Both the position numbers and the translations under genes were made by a program. Below are positions 35,416 to 47,259 of a stretch of DNA of 64,000 nt, piece after piece (position 1 is the first letter of the stretch; every line of letters begins with the position of its first letter). The stretch is taken from positions 2,791,501 through 2,855,500 of the forward strand of contig NZ_CP091913.1 in assembly GCF_022063185.1 (NCBI RefSeq). The letters are read 5' to 3'. Origin of the DNA: Nostoc sp. UHCC 0870 (GTDB lineage Bacteria > Cyanobacteriota > Cyanobacteriia > Cyanobacteriales > Nostocaceae). The notes beneath the pieces were generated by a model. It was not told the origin of the DNA. It saw only the letters and a program-made list of their open reading frames with translations, and did not search any database.

Positions 35416-35429
35416 CCCTCCCCTTGGAA
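35403..35429. repeat. Fragment of the interspersed repeat at the end of the DUF559 gene
   Basis: TACCCCACTCTAACCCTCC then CCTTGGAA matches the left arm of the 34815 copy. It supplies the last codons and the TAA of the DUF559 gene. Confidence 0.8.
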
Positions 35430-35589
35430 TGAATAGCTGACTTGTCAATAGGAGTCGGGGTTGTGTTTCGCCGACACAGCCGACACAATAGAACCATAAA
35501 AAAACCTTGCGCGATCGCCATTAAATTTCCACATCACGTTATCATCGGATATTGTGGCTTTGGCGTGCGTAAATTCTAGCATCTATCCT

Positions 35590-38163
<2,574 letters not shown>

Positions 38164-38175
38164 TTCATATGTGAA

Positions 38176-38545
38176 AAATGTCAATCACGGATTTTACGGA
38201 TTATGGGATGTCACTGATTTTTTTGGGAGCAGATTAAAACATAAACATCAGTGTAATCTTGACATCTGTTTAATCCGTGTTCAAGATGGATTTGTCTATT
38301 TACATGGGTGTACGAATTATAAGATTTTACTGATTTTTTTGGGAGCAGATTAAAACATAAACATCAGTGTAATCTTGACATCCGTTTAATCCGTGTTCAA
38401 GATGAATTTATCTATTTACCTGGGTGTACAGATGATGAGATTACACTGATTTTTTGGGAGCAGATTAAAACATAAAAATCAGTGTAATCTTGAAATCTGT
38501 TTAATCCGTGTTCAAGATGGATTTATCTATTTACATGGGTGTGTT
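38176..38545. repeat. Tandem 115-116-bp repeats between mutS and the broken GxxExxY gene
   Basis: GGGAGCAGATTAAAACATAA recurs at 38225, 38341 and 38456, each followed by a TAATCCGTGTTCAAGATG block. The leading segment 38183-38224 (AATCACGGATTTTACGGATT...) is repeated past the gene at 40733-40778. The repeats carry no gene. Confidence 0.85.
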
Positions 38546-38547
38546 GT

Positions 38548-38615
38548 ATGGAGGGTTTGAAGTATGCTGATATTACTCAGAAAATTATCGGGGCTAGTTT
38601 TGAGGTACATAAGTT
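38548..38615 (+). pseudogene. GxxExxY-family protein, 5' fragment split by an IS66-like element
   Basis: ATG 38548 opens MEGLKYADITQKIIGASFEVHK, the usual N-terminus of the GxxExxY family, and is cut at 38615. The 3' part resumes at 40417. Removing the element plus one TSD copy restores a 125-residue frame ending at 40726, with no other disabling change. The insertion is therefore recent. GxxExxY proteins are small PD-(D/E)xK-like proteins of unknown role, often embedded in repeats, as here. Confidence 0.9.
38608..38615. repeat. Left target-site duplication (CATAAGTT)
   Basis: CATAAGTT at 38608-38615 equals CATAAGTT at 40409-40416. Eight bases is the standard IS66-family duplication. Confidence 0.92.
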
Positions 38616-40408
38616 GTATCCCCTCAATATTCCGGGGTAAGGAGTTCTTCAGTCATCAATGAAAAACCAAAAGGATTGAGAGCAGATTTTTCCTGAATAA
38701 TAGTTGCTAAAGAAGGAATATTCCCAACCTGAGAAATCCGGTCACGGATATACTCAAAAAAGCTAATTCCCAACTTACGAGTAGTAGCAACAAGAGACAT
38801 AAAAGTATCCCAAGCCTGAGTACCTTCTAGAGTTTGAGTGGCATAACTAATATTACGCCGTTGCACCATTGTCCTAGCAGCTAACTCCGCCGGATTATTA
38901 TGCAAAGGTAATTCAGGATGCTCTAAGACTAAAAGCAACTCCGAAATTTTCAGCAGCGTTAATTGTTTTCGCTCATCCAACTGTTGATAACCGGTTTGAG
39001 TATCGAAAAGTTTCCAAAACTCAGACCGGAGTTTTTCTGCCATCTGTTGACTGGGTGCATCTTTGTAAGCCAGCAAGTCTCGGTAGTAATCCCAGAAATC
39101 ATCCAGGAATTTATCAAGAGCTTTTTGGTGACAAGCAACATAAGGGGTCAACTTTTTGTAATGTCGTCCTTCATGCACCCAACACAAAGCGATATTATCA
39201 GTCAGTAATTTGAACTGAGGAGCATCATCACAAACGAGAGTTTGCACCACTGGCCAATCAGTTTGTTGATGATAAAAAGCAATCGCTGCTGCTTCTATAA
39301 TCCGAGTCCGGTGTTGAGAACCTAGTTTGGGTAGATATGTATCAAGTAGAGTATTAAACTCTGCTTCACTCAACACAGTTTCTTGAGGTAATAGTTTAAG
39401 AGCATTTTTCCATTTAGTCGGGATTTGGAAAGTCTCCACTAAATTGTCTGTAAGTTGATTGAGAATCAACTCCAGTTCTGTGGCATTTTGCAATACTTTT
39501 ACTACACTCAATCTGTCTTTTTTGGCAGTGGTCAGGTAGATTGTATAGAAAGGGTTGCAGACTACATTAGTGGTATAGTTCACCCCACCCACCCGCGCAC
39601 CAGTTTGGTCGAAGTTTTGCCAAGGACTGCTCTCTAGTCCCGACGCATATACTTCATCTTTCTCGCTTTCAAAATCAGTGTGGTTTTTAATCAGTAGGTT
39701 CGATAAATATCCGGCTGATATGGATATCCCAATATCTTCTAAAAACTCTAATAATTTGCCTTGGGTCATGTTGCCCCCATAGTATAGGCTCATCACCAAA
39801 GCTTTTATTCCCGGACCGAATTCTCCTTCGTAACCGCAAGGCAGTTCTGCTAAATAGGTTTTTCCCACTGAAGGTGAGTAGTATTTCTCTTTACGGAATA
39901 ATACGTTGTCCGTTCCCAAGGTGATGTCTTGGATGATTACTTCTTGATAGCCTTTAAACTCTGCGTCTGCTGGCAGTTTGTCCTGGGGATATTCCAATAT
40001 TTGTTCTCTATTTATTTTAACTGTCGCTTTCTTACTGCCTTTGTTGTGCTTTTTTAGAGTCTGTCGTTCTTTTTCTGATGAGTGATTGTTGGCAAATCCT
40101 TTCTTGCTGCTTTTGATGTCTGGTTGACCTTTTTCTCCTTTCAGGCGGTTGTTTTCATCTTTTAACTGTTGATTTTCATCTCGTAATTCTTTGACTTCTG
40201 CTTGCAATTGCTCTATTAGGTTCAGTAATATTTCTACTGTCCGACGCATTGATTCATCTGCAATTCCTTTTGGCTCGATGGTTTGCAGTATCTCTTCTCC
40301 CAATTTTTTACTCGAATCTAGCTTTTGCGTCATGTGTCATATTTTATGATATTGCTTGTCCCTCGCTGACTTTATTTTTTCTACTACCCCTACTTATTGA
40401 GCCGATAC
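38616..40408 (-). mobile_element. Complete IS66-like insertion sequence, 1793 bp
   Basis: Bounded by perfect 8-bp target duplications. Terminal inverted repeats begin GTATC: GTATCCCCTCAATA at the left, and the reverse complement of the right end reads GTATCGGCTCAATA. It carries one transposase gene that nearly fills it; the transposase stop is 8 bp from the left end. No separate TnpA/TnpB accessory genes are present, so it is the single-ORF IS66 type. Confidence 0.93.
38624..40333 (-). CDS. IS66-family transposase
   Basis: The 569-residue protein has an N-terminal coiled coil (about 35-70: EQLQAEVKELRDENQQLKDEN), a zinc-binding-like region, then the catalytic core: FDQTGARVGGVNYTTNV with the first Asp, LVCDDAPQF with the second, and the ELPLHNNPAELAARTMVQRRNISYATQTLEG segment with the Glu. 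All three DDE residues appear intact, so the element may be active. C-terminal RDRISQVGNIPSLATII is typical of this cyanobacterial group. Confidence 0.92.
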   Translation of the reverse strand: MTQKLDSSKKLGEEILQTIEPKGIADESMRRTVEILLNLIEQLQAEVKELRDENQQLKDENNRLKGEKGQPDIKSSKKGFANNHSSEKERQTLKKHNKGSKKATVKINREQILEYPQDKLPADAEFKGYQEVIIQDITLGTDNVLFRKEKYYSPSVGKTYLAELPCGYEGEFGPGIKALVMSLYYGGNMTQGKLLEFLEDIGISISAGYLSNLLIKNHTDFESEKDEVYASGLESSPWQNFDQTGARVGGVNYTTNVVCNPFYTIYLTTAKKDRLSVVKVLQNATELELILNQLTDNLVETFQIPTKWKNALKLLPQETVLSEAEFNTLLDTYLPKLGSQHRTRIIEAAAIAFYHQQTDWPVVQTLVCDDAPQFKLLTDNIALCWVHEGRHYKKLTPYVACHQKALDKFLDDFWDYYRDLLAYKDAPSQQMAEKLRSEFWKLFDTQTGYQQLDERKQLTLLKISELLLVLEHPELPLHNNPAELAARTMVQRRNISYATQTLEGTQAWDTFMSLVATTRKLGISFFEYIRDRISQVGNIPSLATIIQEKSALNPFGFSLMTEELLTPEY

Positions 40409-40416
40409 CATAAGTT
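40409..40416. repeat. Right target-site duplication (CATAAGTT)
   Basis: Identical to 38608-38615 and directly abutting the IS right end at 40408. Confidence 0.92.
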
Positions 40417-40726
40417 TTTGGGTAATGGGTTTCAAGAGGTTATTTATCAAAGGGCTTTGGCTTATGAGATGAGTCAAGTGGGGCTGGAGTTTGCACGTGA
40501 AATTGAGCAACATATTTTTTATAAGGATTTGGAAAAACCTATTGGAACTCGTAGGGCTGATTTTGTGGTTGAGGGAAAGGTTTTGGTTGAGTTGAAGGCT
40601 GTTATTCAGCTTGAAGATGTGCATTTGGCTCAGGCTTTAAATTATCTGAAGGTGTATAAGTTGGAGGTTGGTTTGTTGATTAATTTTGGGAGTAAGAGTA
40701 TGGTGTTTAAGCGATTGGTGAGGTGA
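40417..40726 (+). pseudogene. GxxExxY-family protein, 3' fragment after the IS
   Basis: Continues the frame as FLGNGFQEVIYQRALAYEM (the GxxExxY motif itself is GNGFQEVIY), RRADFVVEGKVLVELKAV and the end FKRLVR. In isolation it lacks a start and ribosome site. Together with 38548-38615 it forms the intact 125-residue gene. Confidence 0.9.
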
Positions 40727-40809
40727 AAATTTAATCACGGATTTTATGGATTATGGGATGTCACTGATTTTTTTAGATAATATTAAAATATAAGATAAAA
40801 ATCGGTTTT

Positions 40810-41490
40810 ATGTTTGAACAACAACCTGAAAATTTACGCCAGAAGGTTCAAAATTTAGCAGCAGAAGCGATTAATAAATCAGCACCATCAGCATGGTTTG
40901 AAGTTTTATATGCTTCAGCTAATGGTGATGCTGAACAAATTCCCTGGGCAAGGTTAACACCTCACTCCTATCTCCAAGATTGGTTAGATAATCATGAGTT
41001 ATTTACCCTGGGGAAAAAGGCTCTAGTAATTGGTTGTGGTTTGGGGGATGACGCGGAAGCTTTAGCTAAACTGGGATTTGATGTTACCGCTTTTGATATT
41101 TCTCCTACTGCGATCGCTTGGTGTCAGCAGCGATTTCCTAATTCAAAAGTCAAATATGAAGTTGCTGATTTGTTGGCGATTCCTTCACAATGGTATCGAG
41201 CTTTTGATTTTATTTTTGAATGTCGGAATATCCAAGCTTTACCATTAAGTGTACGTGCTGCGGTTATCTCTTCTGTGGTTTCTGTGGTTGCTCCTGGTGG
41301 GACTTTGTTGTTAATTGCTCGTGTGCGGGAAACAGAAGCCGAACCATCTGGGCCACCCTGGCCATTGTCTAACTCTGAACTCGCACAGTTGGAAAGTTTG
41401 GGATTACAAAAAATAGCGGATATGCTGTTTTTAGAATCTCAGGAAACTGAAGTCAAGCAGATGCGTATTGAATATCAATCTCCTAAATAA
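40810..41490 (+). CDS. SAM-dependent methyltransferase, TPMT-like
   Basis: The 226-residue protein has a Rossmann methyltransferase core: motif I ALVIGCGLGDDAEALAKLG near 77, FDVTAFDISPTAIAWCQQRF, VADLLAIP, FDFIFECRNIQAL and PGGTLLLIARV. The WFEVLYASA...IPWARLTP N-terminus is like thiopurine methyltransferase-type enzymes that methylate thiols, halides or metalloids. Substrate unknown. Its 3' end overlaps the convergent pfkA gene by 16 bases. Confidence 0.82.
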   Translation: MFEQQPENLRQKVQNLAAEAINKSAPSAWFEVLYASANGDAEQIPWARLTPHSYLQDWLDNHELFTLGKKALVIGCGLGDDAEALAKLGFDVTAFDISPTAIAWCQQRFPNSKVKYEVADLLAIPSQWYRAFDFIFECRNIQALPLSVRAAVISSVVSVVAPGGTLLLIARVRETEAEPSGPPWPLSNSELAQLESLGLQKIADMLFLESQETEVKQMRIEYQSPK

Positions 41491-42554
41491 ATACCTAAAC
41501 CACGCGCAGTTTGCACTAAGGTATCCTCTGGGTTGACTGCTCTATATTGTGCGATCGCTTCCGCAATGGGTACATTTAGCACCTGGCGATTTTGCCAAGT
41601 CACCATGTAATCATATTTACCTTCATCAATGAGATTGACTGCTGCGACTCCAAAGGCTGCGGCTACTAATCTATCTAGTGGTGAAGCTGTTCCACCCCGT
41701 TGGATGTGTCCTAAAACGGTGACTCGTGTTTCTGCACCGATGCGATCGCTAATTTGATCGGCTAAGTATTCCCCAATCCCACCATATCGAGATTGTCCCA
41801 ACCGATTAGTCATGGTGAGAGTTTCTCCCTCTTGGGTACGCACTGCTTCGGATACAATTACTAAACAATAGTATTTACCTGCTTCTTGGCGTTGTTTAAT
41901 TTTGGCGCAGATATGCTCCATATTGTAGAGAATTTCGGGAATTAAAATCACATCTGCTCCCCCAGCAATTCCCGCAGCAATGGCAATGTGTCCCGCATCA
42001 CGCCCCATCACTTCTAAAATCATGACTCGACTGTGGGAAGCGGCGGTGAAGTGTAACCGATCAAGTGCTTCTGTAGCAATATTCACGGCTGTATCAAATC
42101 CGATCGCGTGTTCGGTAATGCCAATATCATTATCGATGGTTTTGGGAATACCAACTAAGTTAATCCCGCCTTGTTGTGCTAAACGACGGAGAATAGCTAA
42201 ACTACCATCGCCACCAATCCCAATCAAAGCATCTAAATCTAGTTGATGATAGCCGGCAATAATTTCCTCGGAGCGATCGCATAAACTACCATCAGCCATC
42301 GGAAAAGCAAAGGGATCTCCTTTGTTGGTAGTGCCTAACATTGTCCCACCAGAAGTTAAAAGCGGGTCAACTTGCTCGATTTCTAGTTTTGTAAATTGCG
42401 GCGGACGTGCCATTAATCCTAGGGTTGCTTGCCTAATTCCTAAGACTTCCCAGCCTTTACCGCCAGCACAATGGACTACAGCCCTAATCACCGCATTCAA
42501 ACCAGAGCAATCTCCTCCACTAGTAAGAATGCCGATACGCTTACTTTTACCCAT
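41475..42554 (-). CDS. pfkA: ATP-dependent 6-phosphofructokinase
   Basis: The 359-residue enzyme phosphorylates fructose-6-P in glycolysis. Signatures: RIGILTSGGDCSGLNAVIRA at the start, IGGDGSLAIL with nucleotide-binding Gly-Gly-Asp, the catalytic PKTIDNDI, MGRDAGHIA, and LGHIQRGGTASPLDR. The GGDG (not GGED) motif suggests ATP rather than pyrophosphate as donor. ATG 42554 matches family starts; the longer frame begins with TTG. Confidence 0.93.
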   Translation of the reverse strand: MGKSKRIGILTSGGDCSGLNAVIRAVVHCAGGKGWEVLGIRQATLGLMARPPQFTKLEIEQVDPLLTSGGTMLGTTNKGDPFAFPMADGSLCDRSEEIIAGYHQLDLDALIGIGGDGSLAILRRLAQQGGINLVGIPKTIDNDIGITEHAIGFDTAVNIATEALDRLHFTAASHSRVMILEVMGRDAGHIAIAAGIAGGADVILIPEILYNMEHICAKIKQRQEAGKYYCLVIVSEAVRTQEGETLTMTNRLGQSRYGGIGEYLADQISDRIGAETRVTVLGHIQRGGTASPLDRLVAAAFGVAAVNLIDEGKYDYMVTWQNRQVLNVPIAEAIAQYRAVNPEDTLVQTARGLGIYLGD

Positions 42555-42699
42555 ATTTTTTAACGTTGCCAACGTGAAATGCTTTTACCCAAATCTTACA
42601 GATAGATTGATTTGAGCCTGCAATAATACCAAGAAAACCCGGTAACAAGTAATAGGTAACAGAAAAAACTATTACCTATTGCCAAACCTCACAGATGAA

Positions 42700-43086
42700 T
42701 TAATCTTTAATTTGCACACCAGCTTTCCCTAGATCAAAATTTGGGGGAAAATGAGTGGTGCGATCGCAATCAGCCTTTTCTAACTTCGCGCCTTGGAGGT
42801 TGGCTTGGCGGAGATTGGCTGACATCAACATTGCACCTCTAAGATCGGCATCTTGTAAATCAGCTTGACTTAAATCAGCAAAGCTCAAATCAGTACCTCT
42901 GAGATTCGCGCCTTTGAGATTCGCTGCATTCAAATCAGCGTAACTCAGGTCAGATCCTTTCAAGTCAACGCCTTGTAAATTGGCATTACCTAGTTCGGCT
43001 CGGCTAAAATCCCGCTCACCCGCGATGTACATCTCCATCAGGGTGGCTACCGTACTAATTGGCTGTTGATAATTAATTTCAGACAT
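42700..43086 (-). CDS. Pentapeptide-repeat protein
   Basis: The 128-residue protein has about 14 consecutive A(D/N)LxX repeats from residue 30 to 110 (LKGSDLSYADLNAANLKGAN and so on), which fold into a right-handed quadrilateral beta-helix. The first 28 residues are a short helical cap. Such proteins are abundant in cyanobacteria; the function of this one cannot be read from sequence. Confidence 0.9.
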   Translation of the reverse strand: MSEINYQQPISTVATLMEMYIAGERDFSRAELGNANLQGVDLKGSDLSYADLNAANLKGANLRGTDLSFADLSQADLQDADLRGAMLMSANLRQANLQGAKLEKADCDRTTHFPPNFDLGKAGVQIKD

Positions 43087-43201
43087 AAAACAGCCTCACA
43101 TAAGATTTTTTATCAGTGTATGGTTTATGTTGAGCTACAAAACACAATATTTCATCATGTATCGGGCTTTTCATGGCATATAGGATTTTTTTTGGTGCAA
43201 C

Positions 43202-43816
43202 TTAATCCTTTACCAATACGCCATTGAGGAAGATATCCGCCAAACCTTCTGCCATTTGTTGCATTTGTTGGGGGGAAGCATCGGGTTGCATGAGGGTATT
43301 ATTGGAAAAACCGGCGATCGCAAACATTCCTAAGAAAACTTTCGCTACTAGATTGGCATCCATTTGGCGATAAATACCTTTATCCATAGCAGTTTGGAAG
43401 AAGGCTTCAGCCACATCGGTCATTTTATTGATCACTTCTATTTGAATGCGATCGCGTAAATCTGGATGAAACTGTACTTCCATAAAGCAAACGCGCATCA
43501 AATCGGCATTTTTTTGTAAATTCCACATCCGGCGGCGCATCACCTGTGCTACAGCTTTATAACTGCCCATTTCACTTAATTCTGTGAGTAAATCCGTGAG
43601 AATCTCTACCCAGCCCGCAGTTGCAACTTCTACTAAAATCGCTTTTTTATTAGAAAAATGCCGAAATAAAGTTCCTTCAGCCACACCTGCTGCTTGTGCT
43701 AAGTCGCGGGTAGTAGTACCATCAAATCCCTGAGCAGCAAATAATTTGAGTGCTGCCTGTAAAATTCGGGAGCGTGTTTGTGCTTCTGAGGGTGGGGGAG
43801 AATTAAAAACTCGCAT
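43202..43816 (-). CDS. TetR-family transcriptional regulator
   Basis: The 204-residue protein has the TetR helix-turn-helix at 14-60 (RILQAALKLFAAQGFDGTTTRDLAQAAGVAEGTLFRHFSNKKAIL) and an all-helical ligand domain. It diverges from the M16 peptidase pair with 151 bp between starts, so it may control them and itself. The inducer is unknown. Confidence 0.9.
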   Translation of the reverse strand: MRVFNSPPPSEAQTRSRILQAALKLFAAQGFDGTTTRDLAQAAGVAEGTLFRHFSNKKAILVEVATAGWVEILTDLLTELSEMGSYKAVAQVMRRRMWNLQKNADLMRVCFMEVQFHPDLRDRIQIEVINKMTDVAEAFFQTAMDKGIYRQMDANLVAKVFLGMFAIAGFSNNTLMQPDASPQQMQQMAEGLADIFLNGVLVKD

Positions 43817-43967
43817 AATAGTTAATGTAAAATCTCCGGAACATGGTTTGTAGCATTATTGTCTAACGTCAGGTACAAAAAGCACAGAAAGCTTAATACA
43901 AGATTAACGCTCCTATTGCTAATTTACCTGTCACCTAGGTAGTGAAAATTTATTTTACTCGTCGCTT

Positions 43968-45620
43968 ATGAATCATTTCAGTTGCTCACAAGTCCCAGCT
44001 ACGAAAGGTCAATCATACATTCCCTCTTTTTTCAGCAGGGATTTAACCCGCCGACTTTTAACAACGTTACTGGTACTGATAGTTGCTTGGTGGGGGCTAG
44101 TACCACAGACAGCTTTAGCACAAACCCAAACCGTACCGCCTCCTGAAACTACGCTGCAACGGAGCAAAAGGCCTACTGCTAAAAGTTCGATTCAACCCTA
44201 TTTAGATCGGGTAATCAAGCAGCTAACAGAGTTTCGCTTGAATAATGGCATGAAGTTCATTGTTTTAGAACGCCATCAAGCACCAGTTGTTTCCTTTCTC
44301 ACCTACGCAGATGTAGGAGGTGTGGATGAGCCAGACGGGAAAACTGGTGTAGCCCACTTTCTAGAGCATTTGGCATTTAAAGGCACTACCCGCATTGGAA
44401 CACAAGACTACCAAGCTGAAAAACCTCTATTAGAGCGTTTAGAGCAGTTGGATAGTCAAATTAGAGCCGCCAAAACCAATGGGAAACAAGATGAATTAGC
44501 TAGGTTGCAAACAGATTTTCAGCAAGTAGAAGCACAAGCCTCTAAATTAGTCAAGCAAAACGAATTAGGACAAATAGTCGAGCAAGCAGGTGGTGTAGGT
44601 TTAAATGCTACTACTTCTGCGGAAGCGACGCGCTATTTTTACAGCTTTCCCTCTAATAAGTTAGAACTGTGGATGTCACTGGAATCAGATCGATTTCTTG
44701 ACCCTGTGATTCGGCGGGAGTTTTATAAAGAAAAAGATGTAATTTTAGAAGAGCGGCGGATGCGGGTGGACAATTCACCTATCGGCATGATGGTGGAAAA
44801 GTTCATTGATACAGCTTTCAAAGTCCATCCTTACAGACGACCAGTGATTGGTTATGACGAAGATATTCGTAACCTCACACCAAAAGATGTGCAGAGTTTT
44901 TTTGATACTCACTATGTACCCAGCAATATCACAATTGCAGTTGTGGGAGATGTTAACCCAGCCGAGGTCAAAAAACTAGCACAGACTTATTTTGGACGCT
45001 ATAAGTCTAAACCCAAAGCCCAATCAACTATTCCTGTAGAGCCAAAGCAAACCCAAACACGGGAAATTACTCTAGAGTTACCTTCCCAACCTTGGTATTT
45101 AGAAGGCTATCACCGTCCATCTGTTACCCATCCAGATAACGCAGTTTATGAACTCATTGCTAGTTTATTAAGTAATGGGCGCACATCACGGTTATATAAG
45201 TCTTTGGTAGAACAAAAACGCGTAGCCTTAAATGCTCAAGGTTTTAGTGGCTTCCCTGGTGATAAGTACCCCAACCTGATGCTGTTCTATGCTCTCACAG
45301 CTCCGGGTCACACCGTTGATGAAGTGGCAACGGCTTTACGCCAAGAAATTGACAAATTGCAAACCCAACCTGTAGCAGCTTCAGAATTGGAACGGGTGAA
45401 AACTCAAGCACGAGCAGGGTTACTGCGTAGCCTAGACTCTAACATGGGCATGGCACAGCAACTTTTAGAATATGAAATCAAAACCGGCTCTTGGCGGAAT
45501 CTGTTTAAGCAGTTAGAGGACATTGTGGCGGTGACTCCTGCTGATATTCAGCGAGTAGCTAAGGATACATTCACCCCAGAAAATCGCACAATTGGCAAGC
45601 TGTTATCAAAGCAAGCTTAG
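43968..45620 (+). CDS. M16 zinc peptidase, active subunit type
   Basis: The 550-residue protein has an N-terminal signal or anchor (about 25-50) and a pitrilysin fold. The zinc motif HxxEH is present as HFLEHLAFKG with a distal Glu in AEATRYFYSFP. A coiled-coil insert (LERLEQLDSQIRAAK...) lies at about 155-205, between the zinc motif and the distal glutamate. Companion gene 45658-47175 lacks the motif, giving the classical active/inactive M16 pair. Probable periplasmic processing of small proteins or peptides; target unknown. Confidence 0.92.
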   Translation: MNHFSCSQVPATKGQSYIPSFFSRDLTRRLLTTLLVLIVAWWGLVPQTALAQTQTVPPPETTLQRSKRPTAKSSIQPYLDRVIKQLTEFRLNNGMKFIVLERHQAPVVSFLTYADVGGVDEPDGKTGVAHFLEHLAFKGTTRIGTQDYQAEKPLLERLEQLDSQIRAAKTNGKQDELARLQTDFQQVEAQASKLVKQNELGQIVEQAGGVGLNATTSAEATRYFYSFPSNKLELWMSLESDRFLDPVIRREFYKEKDVILEERRMRVDNSPIGMMVEKFIDTAFKVHPYRRPVIGYDEDIRNLTPKDVQSFFDTHYVPSNITIAVVGDVNPAEVKKLAQTYFGRYKSKPKAQSTIPVEPKQTQTREITLELPSQPWYLEGYHRPSVTHPDNAVYELIASLLSNGRTSRLYKSLVEQKRVALNAQGFSGFPGDKYPNLMLFYALTAPGHTVDEVATALRQEIDKLQTQPVAASELERVKTQARAGLLRSLDSNMGMAQQLLEYEIKTGSWRNLFKQLEDIVAVTPADIQRVAKDTFTPENRTIGKLLSKQA

Positions 45621-45657
45621 ACAATTCAAAATTCAAAATCACAATAAGTAGCGAGTT

Positions 45658-47175
45658 ATGCACAGGTATAAGGTAAGGCTTCAAAGGCGTATGTCCTGGA
45701 AAATTCAGAATGGTAGGCGACTGATTTATATTTTGATAGTTGCTTGTGCTTTTTTACTGGTAACTTTTAACTTTTCTCCAGTGGCGACAGCAGCAGCCAA
45801 GCACTACACAGAGTTGCAGTTTGCACCGATACCTGAGATTAAGTTACCCAAGTATGAGCGGTTTGTGCTGCGAAATGGCTTAGTTGTATATCTCATGGAG
45901 GATAAGGAACTACCTTTAGTCAGTGGTACGGCGTTGGTACAGACTGGTAGCCGTTGGGAAGGAGGGGATAAAGTCGGACTGGCTGGTTTTACGGGTACTG
46001 TGATGCGGACTGGTGGAACTAAAAAGCATTCCCCCGATGAGTTAAATGAAATATTGGAACAACGGGCGGCGGCTGTAGAAACTAGTATTAATGAAGCGTC
46101 GGGTAGTGCCAGTTTTGAAACACTCAGTGACGATGTAGAAACGGTATTTGGGCTGTTTGCTGAGGTGCTAAGAGAGCCGGTATTTGCTCAAGAAAAGTTA
46201 GATTTAGCCAAAACACAAGCCAAGGGGGGTATTGCTCGGCGTAATGATGATCCTAGCAATATCGCCAGCCGGGAATTTCGCAAATTAATCTATGGGAAGG
46301 AAAGCCCCTATGCCCGAATTACAGAGTATGCAACTATAGATAGGATTACCCGTGAGGATTTGGTGCAGTTTCATCGGGATTATTTCCACCCCAATAATAT
46401 GATTTTGGGAATAGTGGGGGATTTTGACAGCCAAAAAATGCGATCGCTCATTCAAGCTAAACTGGGTGATTGGCAACGTAACCCCAAAATGGTCAAATTG
46501 CCCTTACCAGAGGTATCACCAGCTAACACAGGCGGAGTATTCTTTGTCAATCAGCCGCAGTTAACCCAAAGTAATGTTTTAGTTGGGCATTTGGGAGGTA
46601 GATTTGATAGTCCTGATTATGCACCCTTGGATGTGATGAATGGGGTATTGAATGGTTTTGGCGGTAGGTTATTTAATGAAGTGCGATCGCGTCAAGGTTT
46701 AGCATACTCTGTATACGGCCTATGGAGTCCCCGCTTTGACTACCCTGGAATGTTCATTGCTGGAGGACAAACTCGCTCTGATGCGACTGTACAGTTTATC
46801 AAAGCTTTGAAAGGGGAAATCAAGCGTATCCAAGCTCAACCAATAACAGCAGAAGAACTAGGTCGCGCTAAAGAGTCTACCTTAAATTCTTTTGTATTCA
46901 ACTTCCAAGACCCTGCTCAAACCCTATCTCGGTTAATGCGCTACGAATATTACGGTTATCCGGCTGATTTTCTGTTCCGCTATCAAAAAGCCGTATCTGC
47001 AACCACAGCCGCCGATGTGCAACGGGTAGCGAAGCAATACCTCAAACCAGAAAATTTAGTAACTCTAGTAGTGGGTAATCAAACTGCTATTCAACCACCA
47101 TTAACACAACTAGCAGCCCAGGTAACACCAATAGATGTAACCATTCCTGCTTTACAACCACAAGCTCAGAATTAA
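45658..47175 (+). CDS. M16 peptidase-like protein, inactive subunit type
   Basis: The 505-residue protein is an M16 relative with a signal or anchor sequence (about 18-45) and the usual two-lobe layout (FVLRNGLVVYLMEDKELPLV; later FNEVRSRQGLAYSVYGLW). Where the partner has HFLEH this one reads GFTGTVMRTGGT, so the zinc site is missing. It probably forms a heterodimer with the upstream active subunit, 37 bp away. The start is uncertain: ATG 45658 or ATG 45691. Confidence 0.88.
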   Translation: MHRYKVRLQRRMSWKIQNGRRLIYILIVACAFLLVTFNFSPVATAAAKHYTELQFAPIPEIKLPKYERFVLRNGLVVYLMEDKELPLVSGTALVQTGSRWEGGDKVGLAGFTGTVMRTGGTKKHSPDELNEILEQRAAAVETSINEASGSASFETLSDDVETVFGLFAEVLREPVFAQEKLDLAKTQAKGGIARRNDDPSNIASREFRKLIYGKESPYARITEYATIDRITREDLVQFHRDYFHPNNMILGIVGDFDSQKMRSLIQAKLGDWQRNPKMVKLPLPEVSPANTGGVFFVNQPQLTQSNVLVGHLGGRFDSPDYAPLDVMNGVLNGFGGRLFNEVRSRQGLAYSVYGLWSPRFDYPGMFIAGGQTRSDATVQFIKALKGEIKRIQAQPITAEELGRAKESTLNSFVFNFQDPAQTLSRLMRYEYYGYPADFLFRYQKAVSATTAADVQRVAKQYLKPENLVTLVVGNQTAIQPPLTQLAAQVTPIDVTIPALQPQAQN

Positions 47176-47185
47176 GCGTAAGCAA

Positions 47186-47243
47186 GTTTGTAGTAAGGAC
47201 TTTAGTCCTGATTCTTCTAAGCACTAAGTCGCTTACTACGAAC
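47186..47243. repeat. GTTTGTAGTa-AGGACTTTAGTCC repeat copy
   Basis: Ends GTTTGTAGT and ACTACGAAC are inverted to one another, enclosing GGACTTTAGTCC palindromes. Another full copy lies at 51458-51515 and fragments at 6746-6780 and 63247-63272. It looks like a small non-autonomous element. Confidence 0.75.
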
Positions 47244-47259
47244 TGAACTACTAGGTGAA

